From: Rotaria sp. Silwood1
Taxonomy: Eukaryota; Rotifera; Eurotatoria; Philodinida; Philodinidae
DNA length: 64,000 nt
NCBI GenBank assembly: GCA_905250075.1
Contig: CAJNOP010000003.1
Coordinates: 397,507 to 461,506, forward strand
Reading direction: 5' to 3'
Below the pieces are notes generated by a model. That model was given only the letters and a program-made list of their open reading frames with translations. It had not been told where the DNA came from and searched no databases. The position numbers were made by a program, and so were the translations under genes. The number at the start of each line of letters is the position of its first letter. Position 1 is the stretch's first letter. Positions 45,536 to 57,163 of the stretch are shown here, piece by piece.

Positions 45536-46501
45536 ATGGGTATGGCACATGTAACTAGTGGTCGAGCGACATTTACCTATCAAGATTTAATAAATACAAA
45601 TGTAAGAAAATAATTCATGAAAGAATTGTAAATCTTATTGTGTTTCTTTTTGTTTTGTAATAAATAGCTATCAACAACACCTAAATCATTTATTCCAAAA
45701 AGTCTTCTTAAACGTATGTTAATTCGTGAAAATGAATTACGTTTATCCGATGAATATCAAAAACGTTATTGTGAAGCAGAAAAGATATCCTCATCATCAT
45801 CATGGTTAAATGTAACTGATGAATTACAACGACAAATTATTCATGAATTTAATTTAGATGATGAAATGGATGATGCACTATTATGTTTACGATGTGCAAC
45901 ACAAATATATCCTGATTTAAAACATATTCCACTTTATGTTCAATATAATCGAGCTAGAGATGGTGATTTAAAAATAGGTGATATTGCACCTAATGTTCCA
46001 GTTGTTCAACTCAATGGACAACAAACTCAATTATTTGATGGATTAAAATCTTCATCAACAGTATTAATTGGTGGATCGTATTCATGACCACCATTAAGAG
46101 CTATTATGTCTCGATTATCAGATTTATATAATGTGTATTATAAATATATTAATTTTCGTTTTATTTATATACTTGAAGCACATGCACAAGATGAATGGCC
46201 TATTTGTAGTGCACGATGGAGTCCAACAGAAATGCCAATTCAATATAATCAAACTCATACAATTGAAGAACGCTTAGCAGTTGCGAAAGATTTTATTCGA
46301 GATTTTAGTTTTCAAATGTCTATTGTAATTGATAAACCAGAAAATAATTTATTTGAAAAATTATATTCATCATGGCCTGTTCGAATATATGTTATTGATA
46401 AAGATTATCGTTTGACATATATAGCTCAACCAAGTGAAAGTATGTTAGAATTGAATGAATTAATTGAACATTTACAATTAATTATGAAATTAAATGAATA
46501 G
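45536..46501 (+). CDS. Iodothyronine-deiodinase-like selenoprotein (UGA read as Sec)
   Basis: Thioredoxin-fold selenoenzyme related to iodothyronine deiodinases. Exons 45536-45601 and 45668-46501 give 299 residues if the in-frame TGA at 46085-46087 is read as selenocysteine (U162). The active-site phrase GSYS-U-PPLRAIM matches the deiodinase signature S-C-T-U-P-P-F. Downstream, FIYILEAHAQDEWPI matches the family's VVYIEEAHASDGW. The block ERLAVAKDFI...SIVIDKPENNLFEKLYSSWPVRIYVI corresponds to the deiodinase C-terminal half. Unlike vertebrate enzymes there is no N-terminal membrane anchor, so it is predicted soluble. A SECIS-like stem-loop follows the TAG stop. Whether it acts on iodothyronines or another halogenated or peroxide substrate is unknown. 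Automatic gene finders would split it into two. Confidence 0.9.
46085..46087 (+). other. Selenocysteine codon (TGA)
   Basis: TGA lies exactly at the position of the catalytic Sec in the deiodinase motif. The homologous reading frame continues without another stop for 137 codons, ending at TAG. It is followed by Pro-Pro as in known deiodinases. Confidence 0.88.
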
Positions 46502-46513
46502 GATAGATATTAG

Positions 46514-46588
46514 ATGAATAATAAATGATGAGTCAATTTGAAAGTCTCTAAACAATGAGAAAAAATTGTATTCGGAGAAATTATTCAT
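46514..46588 (+). promoter_or_regulatory. SECIS element (form-2-like) in the 3' UTR
   Basis: Starts 12 bases after the TAG stop. Helix I: ATGAATAAT (46514-46522) pairs perfectly with ATTATTCAT (46580-46588). An internal loop leads to the non-Watson-Crick core ATGA (46525-46528) opposite GGAG (46574-46577). Helix II: TGAGTCAATTT (46529-46539) pairs with AAATTG/ATTCG (46563-46574), giving 11 pairs with one bulged T and two G-T wobbles. The apical region has AAA at 46541-46543 on the 5' side. A mini-helix TCTC/GAGA (46545-46548 with 46557-46560) follows, as in form-2 SECIS. All required elements of a eukaryotic SECIS are present. Confidence 0.82.
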
Positions 46589-46720
46589 TTACATTTTTCG
46601 TCACTATGATAATTTTACGAATCTTGAATGTTGTTTTTTTTTTGATTTGATAAAATAAAAAATAAAGACTATGTTTGTAGTTTCAAGTATTACAATAAAG
46701 AAAATATCTCAAAAATACTA

Positions 46721-46820
46721 NNNNNNNNNNNNNNNNNNNNNNNNNNNNNNNNNNNNNNNNNNNNNNNNNNNNNNNNNNNNNNNNNNNNNNNNNNNNNNNN
46801 NNNNNNNNNNNNNNNNNNNN
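46721..46820. other. Assembly gap (100 N)
   Basis: Exactly 100 N, a standard unknown-length gap. It lies about 130 bp downstream of the SECIS and does not interrupt a recognised gene. Confidence 0.98.
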
Positions 46821-47291
46821 GCTAAGATATTGATAATCGAGATATGCATGATGGTCTCTAACACAGAGAATACTTCTGATCTTCTTCTCAGGGAGGACAC
46901 TCAAATATATTCCCTCATCAGTCAAAGTACAGAGTTCGAAAAAATTTTATTATGTACACCTCAAATGCAGTCATTGGCCGCATTGTTGGATTCCTAATAT
47001 ATTTCATTAGGGAGCCGTCGATCTAGAAACGTTTGTAGCTATCTAGATGCCATGTAAAATGCAAAGATAGAAAGACTTAAATTTGTCAATGAAGTATAAA
47101 TATTTGAATTTAGTACACAAAAGTTTGGCTTTTAAAACTAACTTCACTTGTTCTATATTCAATTCAATTTGAAAAAAAAAACAAACGACAAAACATCTAA
47201 TAGATGATTTTAAAATAGTACAAAAATTCATATTAAACAATTCAAAAGATATATTTCAAATGAAAACAAACGAAAAACAAAATAAGAAGAT

Positions 47292-50200
47292 TCACTCCGA
47301 AAATTTCTGGAAAAGATGATTGTCGACATTTTGGTAGACTTTTTTGTTTCGAATTGATGATGATGATGATGATATTGATGATGATGAATATTTTTTATTT
47401 TTTATTTCTTTTTGTGGATAATTATAATGTAATGTAAGTTCATTACGCCATTGAGATTTAGTATTCATTAAGATTTCTAATGGTGAATATGATTTAGAAT
47501 AAACATGATTAAAATCGATTCTTGACATAAATGATGTTTGACGTAAGTTATCTAATGAACATAACCGTTGATTTGGATTTTTTTCTAATAATTGTAATAA
47601 TAATTCTTTTACTTGAAGTTTATTTTCAAGTGCTACTGATGGTAAATTAAATGTATGATTTAATACTTTATTTGCCATTGTCACATGATCTTTTGTTGCT
47701 GACACCGGATATTCACCAAATAAACATGCATACATAAGAATACCTAAACTCCACCAATCAACACGATGATCATATGGTCGAACACTGAGAACTTCAGGAG
47801 CAATATCTAAATTATAGAAAAAGAATATATATATATATGTATATTCTTGACTTTTTTTAATTCGTTGTTAAATTTACATTGTAATGTTCCACATATTGTT
47901 GATGTTTTTTGTCCCAATGCAAGCCATTTTGATAGACCAAAATCAATTATTTTGATATTTCCATTTTCATCAAGTAAAATATTTTCCATTTTAACATCTC
48001 GATATATAATACCTTTACTATGTAAATAATCAAGCACCATAGCTACTTGAGCTATATAGATTTTGACAACTAATTGAGGAAAGCGACGTATACGTAGCCA
48101 TAAAGATAATAATTCACCATTTTCTACATAATCAGTTATTATATATAAATAACGACGAGATTGCCAATAATAATGTGTATGTACAATAAATGGATGCGAA
48201 AGACATGATTGTGCTATTGTTACTTCATCTAAAATTTTGAAAATATTTTTTACACAAAATGTTTAATATTTAGTTTTAGTTGTTCGAAACGTTCACATAT
48301 TTGACTATTGATTCTCGCATGTTTGTTAAAGAACTCATTCGTTAGTCACGAAATCTTTGTTTCTCGTTATGCTGAAGACATACGACAAAAACTACGATAG
48401 TCGGCAAATGACATATTGCGTGTTTATAACTATTTGTATTAAAAAATTTTCTTAGTAATCCAATAGAAAGTTTTCAACTAATACGTGTTATTTTTCTACT
48501 ATCTGAGAAGTATAAATAATATTATTATCTAGTAGATTAAACAATATTAACTTGTTTGACTTTTCAAAAATTTCTCAAATCGTAATTCTGAAACAAAACA
48601 TAATATAATTATGAAAGATAATGCATGAATAGAATCTGTAGGAGGACTCTGTTGTTCTATTCTGAATGTCTTAATCAGAAACAATATTTCTTATGATCAT
48701 ATTTCAAACATTTTAACCAATAACAACGGAACCTACCCAGGTACCAAATCGCTTTTCGAGTGAGACGATATTTTTTTTGGAAAATAGTAATGATTAATAG
48801 AAAAATCTAGAATGGTTTGGTTTTCCGGACCTTCGACATTTTACTGAACTCTTCAATAAAAAGCTGTGATCACGTGAAAAATCGACTTTCAACTTCAAAT
48901 TTTGCATGAACAAACTTGTCCAATAAAATTATTTCATTTGACATATTATTGACTTTTCTATAGTATCTCCTATCCTGAGATATTCAATATTCGAAATTTT
49001 CTCATATGTAAAAGTAGATTTTGTTCATATATCTACACCTTTAGAAAGAAAGTAAAAGAAAAGCTAAAACTTGCATAATTAATTAATACGGTTAAGAACT
49101 CTGCTCGTAATAAGGTTGAAATCTAAAGTCGATTTTTCATGTAACCATAGCTTTTCGTTGGAAAAAAAGCGTATATTATTTCGATATCTGAAGAACGAAG
49201 GTTGGAAAAATCAAACCATTCTCGACTTCTCTTAATCACTAGTACTCATCAAATGAATGTCGTCTCGTTCGAAAAATGAATTCAGACGTCGAGAGGTTTC
49301 TTTGTAAGATTAAATTATATAAGAATTGTACATCAAAAGTCACACATGGAACCAAACTGGCTGGTCTAGTCCAGTGAAAATGTCAAACTGACCGGTCCGA
49401 TTTAGTTAAAAAACAGTTCAACTGGTTCCAAATATGTCACAATTTCTTATTTAAATAGATTATTATTTCTATGCTGTCAAATTATCAAATCTGACGCGTT
49501 TTATTTTCTTGTTCTCTCATCAAATATTTTATAAGTAAGTTATGTCATGTTTGTGTAGAATACATTTAACATGAATACACAATAAGTCAATTTTAGATTT
49601 GATTATTCTGAAATATATCAAACAATAGTTTCTATTATTTGAAAAAACAAAATGTGTTCTTTCTTTCGAATATTTTCGTTTCAATGAAAATTTTACCTTT
49701 GACTTGTTGAACAGCATTATCTTTCACAATTTGTGATTTACTCATTATTTTCATTGCATAAATATGTCTGTCATGTATAGAACATACTTGTATCACATTT
49801 CCAAAGGCACCTCGCGCAATAATATCAATAACCTAGTTTAAAAAAACAATATCATATTGAATAAATTATAAATCTAATTTTATTTTATTTTTACTTCAAA
49901 ATCAGCTTCTGTTATTTTTCCTTTAATAGAAAATTCTGGTAAAAAAAGTGCTTCATGACCATGAACAGGAAAATTTGTACTAGAACGTCTATATGGATTT
50001 CTCAATGATGATGTTTGATATTTTCGACGTGATTGATTTCTATATACACCTGAATGCGTACCAACATTAAATTCTTGATTAGTTTGATTTGTTATTAATA
50101 ATTCTTGACGATTATTTTCTGATGAACATATTGGAGATAAGGATAATGATGGATGAAGAAAATTAAAACTACGAGAAAATAAACTAATTGTTCGATCGCC

Positions 50201-51733
50201 AATCGATTGAAGACTAACATTAAGATATGATGAAACTGTCTAAAGAGATGAAAAGAAACAAAAGAAAATTCCATTAATATGAAACTCTATATTTTGAGTA
50301 TTCAAATAATAGTTGTGAAATATAATTGAGTTTTTATACTTCATAGTTCAAAGTTATTATGTTTTCTCTTAATTCATTCTGTTTTTCTGTCTTTCAGTTC
50401 AATCAGATTATATGTTATTCTTTATCAAGAATCGCTTTGATATTTTACTTTAAAGCTATGAAGAACAAATTGATTTCTAGTGATCTCTATCACTGAACAT
50501 CACTTTTTTATCTGTTCATGTTGTATCAAAAGAAATCATCGTCAATGTTTAGAAATGAAGAAAAATCACAAAAGATCATTAAAAATCAAAAGATGTCATA
50601 GTTTTATTTTTAATCTGATTCCTGAAAATTTTCCTATCATTTAGAGTAGTTTTCATTGATTTCTAACATAGACGTTTGTTTATCCTCCTTGCTTCCCAGA
50701 GAAAGTTTAATTGCATCAACTTGAATGATTAGAAAGTCTCTTGAATTACTTTGTCCTTGCAAAAAATGGTTGCTAACTTGTTTTACAAGTGATGTATTAA
50801 AGTAAAGAATTATCAACGAGATATTAAGATGTGAAAGATTTGAAGGACAAAAAACAATTACTCAAAATGAAGAAACAAATCCTACATAATGATTCTTGAA
50901 TCGAGGACAAAAAAACTGAAGTTTTATATCTTCATCAAACTGATAACATTGAAATGTTGTCACTAAATTTATTCATATAAAATAAAAGTTCTTAATTAAG
51001 TTTAATTGACATATGAATGCTTGTTCAACATACTAACTATATTAGCTACAATCTAAGAATAGACTATTGTTATATAAAAGAAAATCGATCAAATATTCTT
51101 TTTAATTTTTCATCAAATAAACATTAACAATTATATTTTTACATATCAAATATTAATTAATATTTAGAACTTATTACATCGAAAATATCTTGAAATGAAA
51201 AGCGATTTTATTTCGAATGAAAATAAAATTGTGAATTTCATCTTTTAATATGTAAATTTTTTTTTATTGCTAAACTATAAATAATATACACTTATTCTCA
51301 TATCAATGATACCAGTTTCCTTTCATGCATAGTGATTGCATTTTTCTATTAAAAGCTCTCGTGCATTATGTTCTTTTCATTTTTTTAACACTTATGTCAC
51401 AACAGGTTGTTCACTTAGAGAGAATACTCTTATCAATATGAGCATATAAATCGATCAAAAAAAAAGTAATGAAATGCAAACAAAATCACTTGAGCATATA
51501 AATCATACCTGTGGCTTTTTTGTTTTCTTATCAAGATGTACTTGTCGCGCATGTCGACGACGAAATCTAGGTGATGGTCCATGCCTTTTAGTATTAATAC
51601 TTTTATATGATGATGTATCAAATTTAGAATAAATATGGTCGCTATTTGTTATATAATAATTTGATTTTGGTTGATGAAAAGAACGTTTACTTTGATGATT
51701 TGTTAAATGTGATGAAGAATTTTTATTGCCCAT
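47292..51733 (-). CDS. RSKR: RSKR/SgK494-like AGC-family protein kinase
   Basis: Serine/threonine kinase of the AGC group. Exons 51733-51509, 50239-49895, 49832-49697, 48228-47878 and 47806-47292 encode 523 residues. I chose the MGNKNSSS start because Gly2 and Ser6 form a plausible N-myristoylation site; a Met 15 codons upstream is also in frame. The N-terminal 190 residues are basic and Ser-rich. Kinase motifs: glycine loop ARGAFGNV (196-203), AMK lysine K218, catalytic YRDVKMEN (D313), DFG (331-333), STICGTLQ activation segment and APEVL (355-359). The combination DVKMENILLDE, TICGTLQ and FPV/YPV-x3-DHV is specific to the RSKR (ribosomal-S6-kinase-related) family. HRD is YRD here. The C-terminal Ser run is encoded by a GAT/ATC tract. 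Confidence 0.88.
48753..49275. mobile_element. Palindromic MITE-like element inside the kinase intron
   Basis: Two arms of about 150-170 bp are inverted copies. The left arm begins TTTTCGAGTGAGACGA and the right arm is the complement of TTTTTCGAACGAGACGA. Shared inner blocks are GAGAATGGTTTG(G/A)TTTT, the segment ending ACCTTCG, AAAAGCTATGGTTACATG and AAAAATCGACTTT. It lies within the 1.47-kb intron between kinase exons 3 and 4 and encodes nothing. No clear target-site duplication was found, so the ends are approximate. Confidence 0.65.
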
Positions 51734-54700
51734 CGAATAATATCGATCGATAGAGCATCTTTTTTTATTGAAAATCAATTCTATTCACAATATAATCGTC
51801 ATTTAGATAGATGAAATGTGACACAGATGCTTTCAATGTTTATGCTAAAAAGATAAGAGAGAAAAAGTCGAAGGACAAATGAAGTTAATGGCATTTTTTC
51901 ACGTACATATATATATAAACTCATACGTGAGATAGATGTTATATTGTAGATATAAAAAGTGGTTTGCCCTTTTTTTTTAAGGCTGCTCTGAGATATTATA
52001 CATATTCTCTATGTATATTTGTTGGAAGGACAAGAAAAAAGATTGTTAGTATAACAAAAAAACTGAATCCGATGATACTTCATACTTTCATTGTCATATG
52101 TAAAGAGAGGATCAAAGTAAAGAATTTAGTTTGTTAATAATGCTTAATAGAGAAGGATATAAAGACTCACTTAGCATGAGAACAATATAGATTTTCGTAA
52201 TTGTATTCATCTTTGCGACGGCACGCACATGCTATAATGCTGTTAGTGAGGCAATTTCTTCATCCATTACTATCTATCTGCACGCGTAAGTATACATGCT
52301 TCTCATCTCATCTCGAATAGCTCAAATCTTGTGCTTCAAGCTGATTGTTGTCATGTGTTTCGCATGCATTGGCATGAGAAATCTATGCAAGATGTTCGTT
52401 CATACACTTATATATCTTTCAGTATAACTATGTGAAAGAACAACTCAGTACGTATTAAAGAATATTATGCGTATCCGTTGATTAGAAAAAGAAGGAAGAA
52501 AGAGAATAGATAACAATATAGATGAACATAAACAGGTCTAGCTTCATCATCCCATCATCAATATGATGCAACCTTCGGAAATTCTGAAGTGAACTCGAAG
52601 GCAAGATGAATGTTCTTCTCGTCTATATACAACTGTCAACTGTCGATCATTATGGAAATGAATCATTCTACTTCATCATTACTTCTCAAGACACGAACAA
52701 TCATAAAACAACTATCACCAACTACACGTAATCAAATCTTTCTCATCGTAGCTTATTATTACCAAATATGTACACAGATATAAATGTACGCACGTTCTCA
52801 GTAGCTGTAGTGATCGCATTTGTTTAGAATAAAATCAATAATAACAGCTGGTACAATTACGATTTAGTAAAGCAGAAGCTATTCAAAAGCCATTATTTCG
52901 ATATTGATGAGTCTTCCAAATGAATGAATGACTAATCAAGAGTGGTATCTGATATATATTAATGAAGAAAATAAAAAATCCGTGTAGAATAAATAGAAAA
53001 AGAAATGATCTTTATGAATACATACATAAGTGTTCTATTAAAGAAAAGCAAAGAACAGTATGATAATGATGAGAGCATCATTCAGCCGTTTTACTGTTTA
53101 ATAATCAGGCAAACCGAAAAAGAAAAAGAACTGAATAAATAATGTGTGGGTATATGAGACCGATGCGATGCGATGCAATGCAATGACGACTGATTGCATG
53201 TACTGATGCAGTTACCGTTTTGGCCAATATAAGAAAAAACGGGAGATGCCGCTATTTCATGGATTGAAATGTTTAATTAGTCAAATAAGTTTTCTTTCAT
53301 TGTCTTTGAGAAACACTTTTCAAAAGTAAGCAGTCAACAGTATATTTTCTTCTTGCGACTTATGTCCTTGTCTTCTTTATCTATATTCATATTTATATAA
53401 AGATCTTCTATAACATCTGTTCTCTTCTTTGGTCTAAATCTCCGTCTTTCTTATTCGATACATTGCATATTACAATGTTTTGTTTTTTATTTTAAGCACG
53501 CTTATCTTAAGTCAATTATTACTTGTTTAAAAAGCTTTCTTTTTTATCTATCCTGTTGACTCTAACTGTCCTTTATTTATGATAAGGTTTCATGTCAAAG
53601 TTTAGTATTGCATCTGGAAGTCATGATATAATCATGCAACTCTCGGTTGATCTGCTCTATGAAACGTCTCTAAAGAATAACAGAATATTATTCTTGACAA
53701 AATTACAAACATATGATCAAATAAAATATACAAACATATTTTTTTTATTATATGCTCTAGTGAAATAGTCAATATAACAGAGTTTGTTATAAAATCAAAT
53801 GTAAACTTCCTATTGAAATAATACAACAGACGGTTTTCATACTATCATTTGTTTATTTTATTGTTTTAATTAAAAAGTTATCAACAAAAAAAAAAGAATT
53901 TATACAATTAACTGTTTTCTTCAAGTGAAAAAGAATTATTTCTTCTAAAGAAGACTATTTCTTATGATAATGATAATTTTTAAAGAAACATATATCATAA
54001 AGTAATTATTAATATTTAAAAACAATAATAGAAAAGAAACAAATTATATGTTACTATCGAAGTAGTAAATGGAATAAATGCTTTTTGAATAGCCTCTTTC
54101 TTTTAATCTCTATTATACATATAATATATTATTGTTTATAAAAGAAAATTTCACCCTGTCAACACTATAGGTTATCCATATTTGATATAATTTATCTCTG
54201 CCGAGTATTATCGATGAAAAGTTTTGAAATGCGTTCTTTTTACTAGATACTGTTCTAGTGTTTTCCTAGTATTTCATCATATTTCGTGACAAATATGATG
54301 AAATATTACATAGATGACGTAGAAGCATCTTATCCCTTTTGACAATTCGAGTTTATGATTCTTCCTATATAAAAAAATCCATAAGTATAGTTTAACAATT
54401 CGTAAGAATGATGTCTATAAAAAAATATATGATGCTATTACCGTGAGTGAAATACGCATTAAAAGTTGTATAATGTTATCGAAAAGAAATTTTTTTCAAC
54501 GAATAAAAGAACATAGAAAAAAAGACAACCATACCGATAAGAATTGGTTCGGATGAGAGAGGTCCTTCAACTGATTAATCATTTTTGAATCGAGATTATG
54601 TGCATCTTGTGAACTCTATTTAGCTCTCAATACTCTCAACAATGTTCGGACTCTTAGATTACAAGTGCAGAGATACTGCACTATTATGATAGCTATCAAA

Positions 54701-55500
54701 AGAATGCCGTAGTCTCTTTCAGAAACATCAAGAAAAACTATTTTTTGAACTTCGATGTTGAACCTTGCAAAGAAATGAATTTTAACGAGAGTTATTTATC
54801 ATGAAAGTTGCAAGTATTTTAGTTTGCTCCTGTCCTGAAGCAGAAACATAGAATCCATCTGTGTATATGAACGATTTCAAAAATACACTTTTACCATAAA
54901 CATATATTTCAATAGAAACAACGAAATGATCTGAAACTTTCAGAATAAACTACTCTCATTAAGGTTTTTCTCTATGAAAAACTTAAAATCGAAATTCAAA
55001 AATTAGGTTTGCCTGATATTTCTGAGATAGATCACGACATTTTTTAAAAAATACCATAAAAGTGGAATATCTGTGCAATGATAAGTAGTAGTGACTAAAA
55101 GCAGTTAACATTGGGACAGTGTGATAAACTTTAGTAAAGGAAGATGAGTGCAAAAAGAGCATTTTAGCTCTTTTATAAAAAATAACAATTTTTCACTATC
55201 GAGAGAAGTATTAAACCTTCTAGTCGAGCTATTACCGGCAATAAGCTAATGACACGAGCTCTTTTCATAATATTCATAGTTTAGTAGAGTTTACATGATG
55301 CATATTGTTTCAACTCATAACAAATGTATCCTTTGAGAGACTTGCCTTAATAGCCATATTTTCTTCTCATTGCACCAGTGTTCATAAATAAACTTATTGT
55401 TTTCTACAGACGTATTCCTATCGATTAAATTTTAATGATGATATCGTCATACTAGACATCATGTGAACAAAAGTTTTCTATGCGTACATTTTATTCAAAA
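51734..55500. other. Intergenic region between divergently placed loci
   Basis: About 3.8 kb of AT-rich sequence upstream of the kinase. It holds short GATGC/GCAAT tandem units near 53161-53186 and one copy of the diverged dispersed repeat near 54915-55085. No gene was recognised. Confidence 0.5.
54915..55085 (+). repeat. Diverged dispersed repeat, copy B
   Basis: Partner of the stretch at 44823-44990 in the same orientation. Similarity was judged by eye and is patchy. Not coding. Confidence 0.45.
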
Positions 55501-56093
55501 CTTATTACTAATACCCATTTCAAAAAAGAAAAAGTATGAATATTTTTTGAATAACTTTTGATAGAAACTAGGTAGGGAGGTACGATTTTCATCGTTTAAA
55601 AGAGGACATGAAACTGCGTCGAATTGTCTATACCAGTTTTTTTTGAACAAGTTTTCTCAGAGTCTACCATAAAGTTTGTTAAACACAAAAGATTGTCTAA
55701 CGTAAAAGTCTTACGATCTCAATTTTCAGGAGTGCACTAGTATCGTTAACTGAAGATCTATAGAATCTGTAAGTTATATGTTATACATTTTAGCTGCACA
55801 TTTTGCTGCATGTTAACGGCAAATTTTTCATAGAAAATTGTCCTTTTTTTCTCATTTTTCAACGAAAAAATCAATCTTATAAACTTGTTCAAAAGTCTGG
55901 ATTGTTTGAAAAAATTGGTCAGAGACTCTGAGAAATCTTGTTAGAAAAATCTGATATAGACTATTCGATGCAGTTTCATCTCCTCTTTTAAACAGTGAAA
56001 ACCGCACTTCTCTATCTAGTTCCTATCAAAAGTTATTCAAAAAATACTCACACTTTTTCTTTTTTGAAATGAGTATTAGTTTCTAGTAATAAG
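55501..56093. mobile_element. Long-inverted-repeat MITE-like element
   Basis: The ends are CTTATTACTA and its complement. About 180 bp of each arm are inverted copies: TTTCAAAAAAGAAAAAGT, TTTTTTGAATAACTTTTGATAG, TTTAAAAGAGGA-ATGAAACTGC and TCTCAGAGTCT appear in both. The arms differ by substitutions and a 7-bp indel near the tip. The centre is about 230 bp and AT-rich. No open frame of note. Confidence 0.7.
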
Positions 56094-57163
56094 ATATCTT
56101 CACGTCATTGAGTTATAAATAAATCTTTACTGTGTTTTGTTCTTTTTTCTAATCTGACACTGTTGATATTTTTTTCGATTTCGGTATTTTGATTGAAATT
56201 TAATATCTTGTATATTACATATATTATTCGAAATAGAATTTTTTTTTTCTCATGTTTAAAACAAGATCGATTATATTTCCAATCTGTATTCCATTCTTAA
56301 GAAGATGTAGATTATCAATGCAACACTACATATTACATTACAATTTTTATAAAGCATTAATGTTAATGAACATTTTAAAGTTTCAAACAAGAAAGTTGAA
56401 CTGACTCTCTTGTTTTTTTGAGACTAACAGCATCATATTCCAGAATATCACAAATGAAAAACTACATGTTGATATATGAAAACATTTTTGTTTGTTACAG
56501 TAAAATACATCGATCATTTTTTATTTATTTGTCATAAATGTGATAAATTTATACAGATCATTAAAAAATCATCATAACATTTTTTGTCAAAATAATATAA
56601 ACCAACATTCGAAATATCATAGACAAAATATCATGGTTATTCTTTTAAGATTAATATCAATTCAGTTGATTCTGAGATTTATAACCTTTCTATTTCTGTT
56701 TCGTTTCATGTTGTTTTAATCAAAACGTGATATATCTGTTTTTCTAAATGAGTAAATTTACCTTGTTCATCGTTAATAACAATAAAAACAACAACAAATA
56801 TCAATTGACAAGCTATATATATTTTTAAAAAGAATGAATATAGACATATAGCACCACAGGTTTTCTTGAATGAATTATCTGCTCTTCCTTTCTGTTTCGC
56901 ACTCCTCGGATACAAAAAACACTTAAAAACATACGGGAAAAAAAAAAGTATTGTAAATTTCCGAGAAGTTAGAATACAAGAAATTAATATGAGTGAAAAA
57001 AAAAATTAAAAGTTCATCACTCATTTTACAAGAAGAACAATAACAAAAATATTTTAGATATAATATCATTTTTTTTAAAGTTCAATTTCTCACTGTATAT
57101 CTTCAATGAGTAAATGACACATACACATATAGTGTCTTTATCTATACATATATAATAGATCGA

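Noticed and set aside
46085..46087. TGA as a real stop or pseudogene break in the deiodinase-like gene
   Set aside because: It sits exactly at the family's Sec position, the frame stays open to a proper TAG, and a SECIS-like fold follows.
46671..46997. Reading frame across the 100-N gap
   Set aside because: A third of it is unknown sequence and the flanks show no family resemblance.
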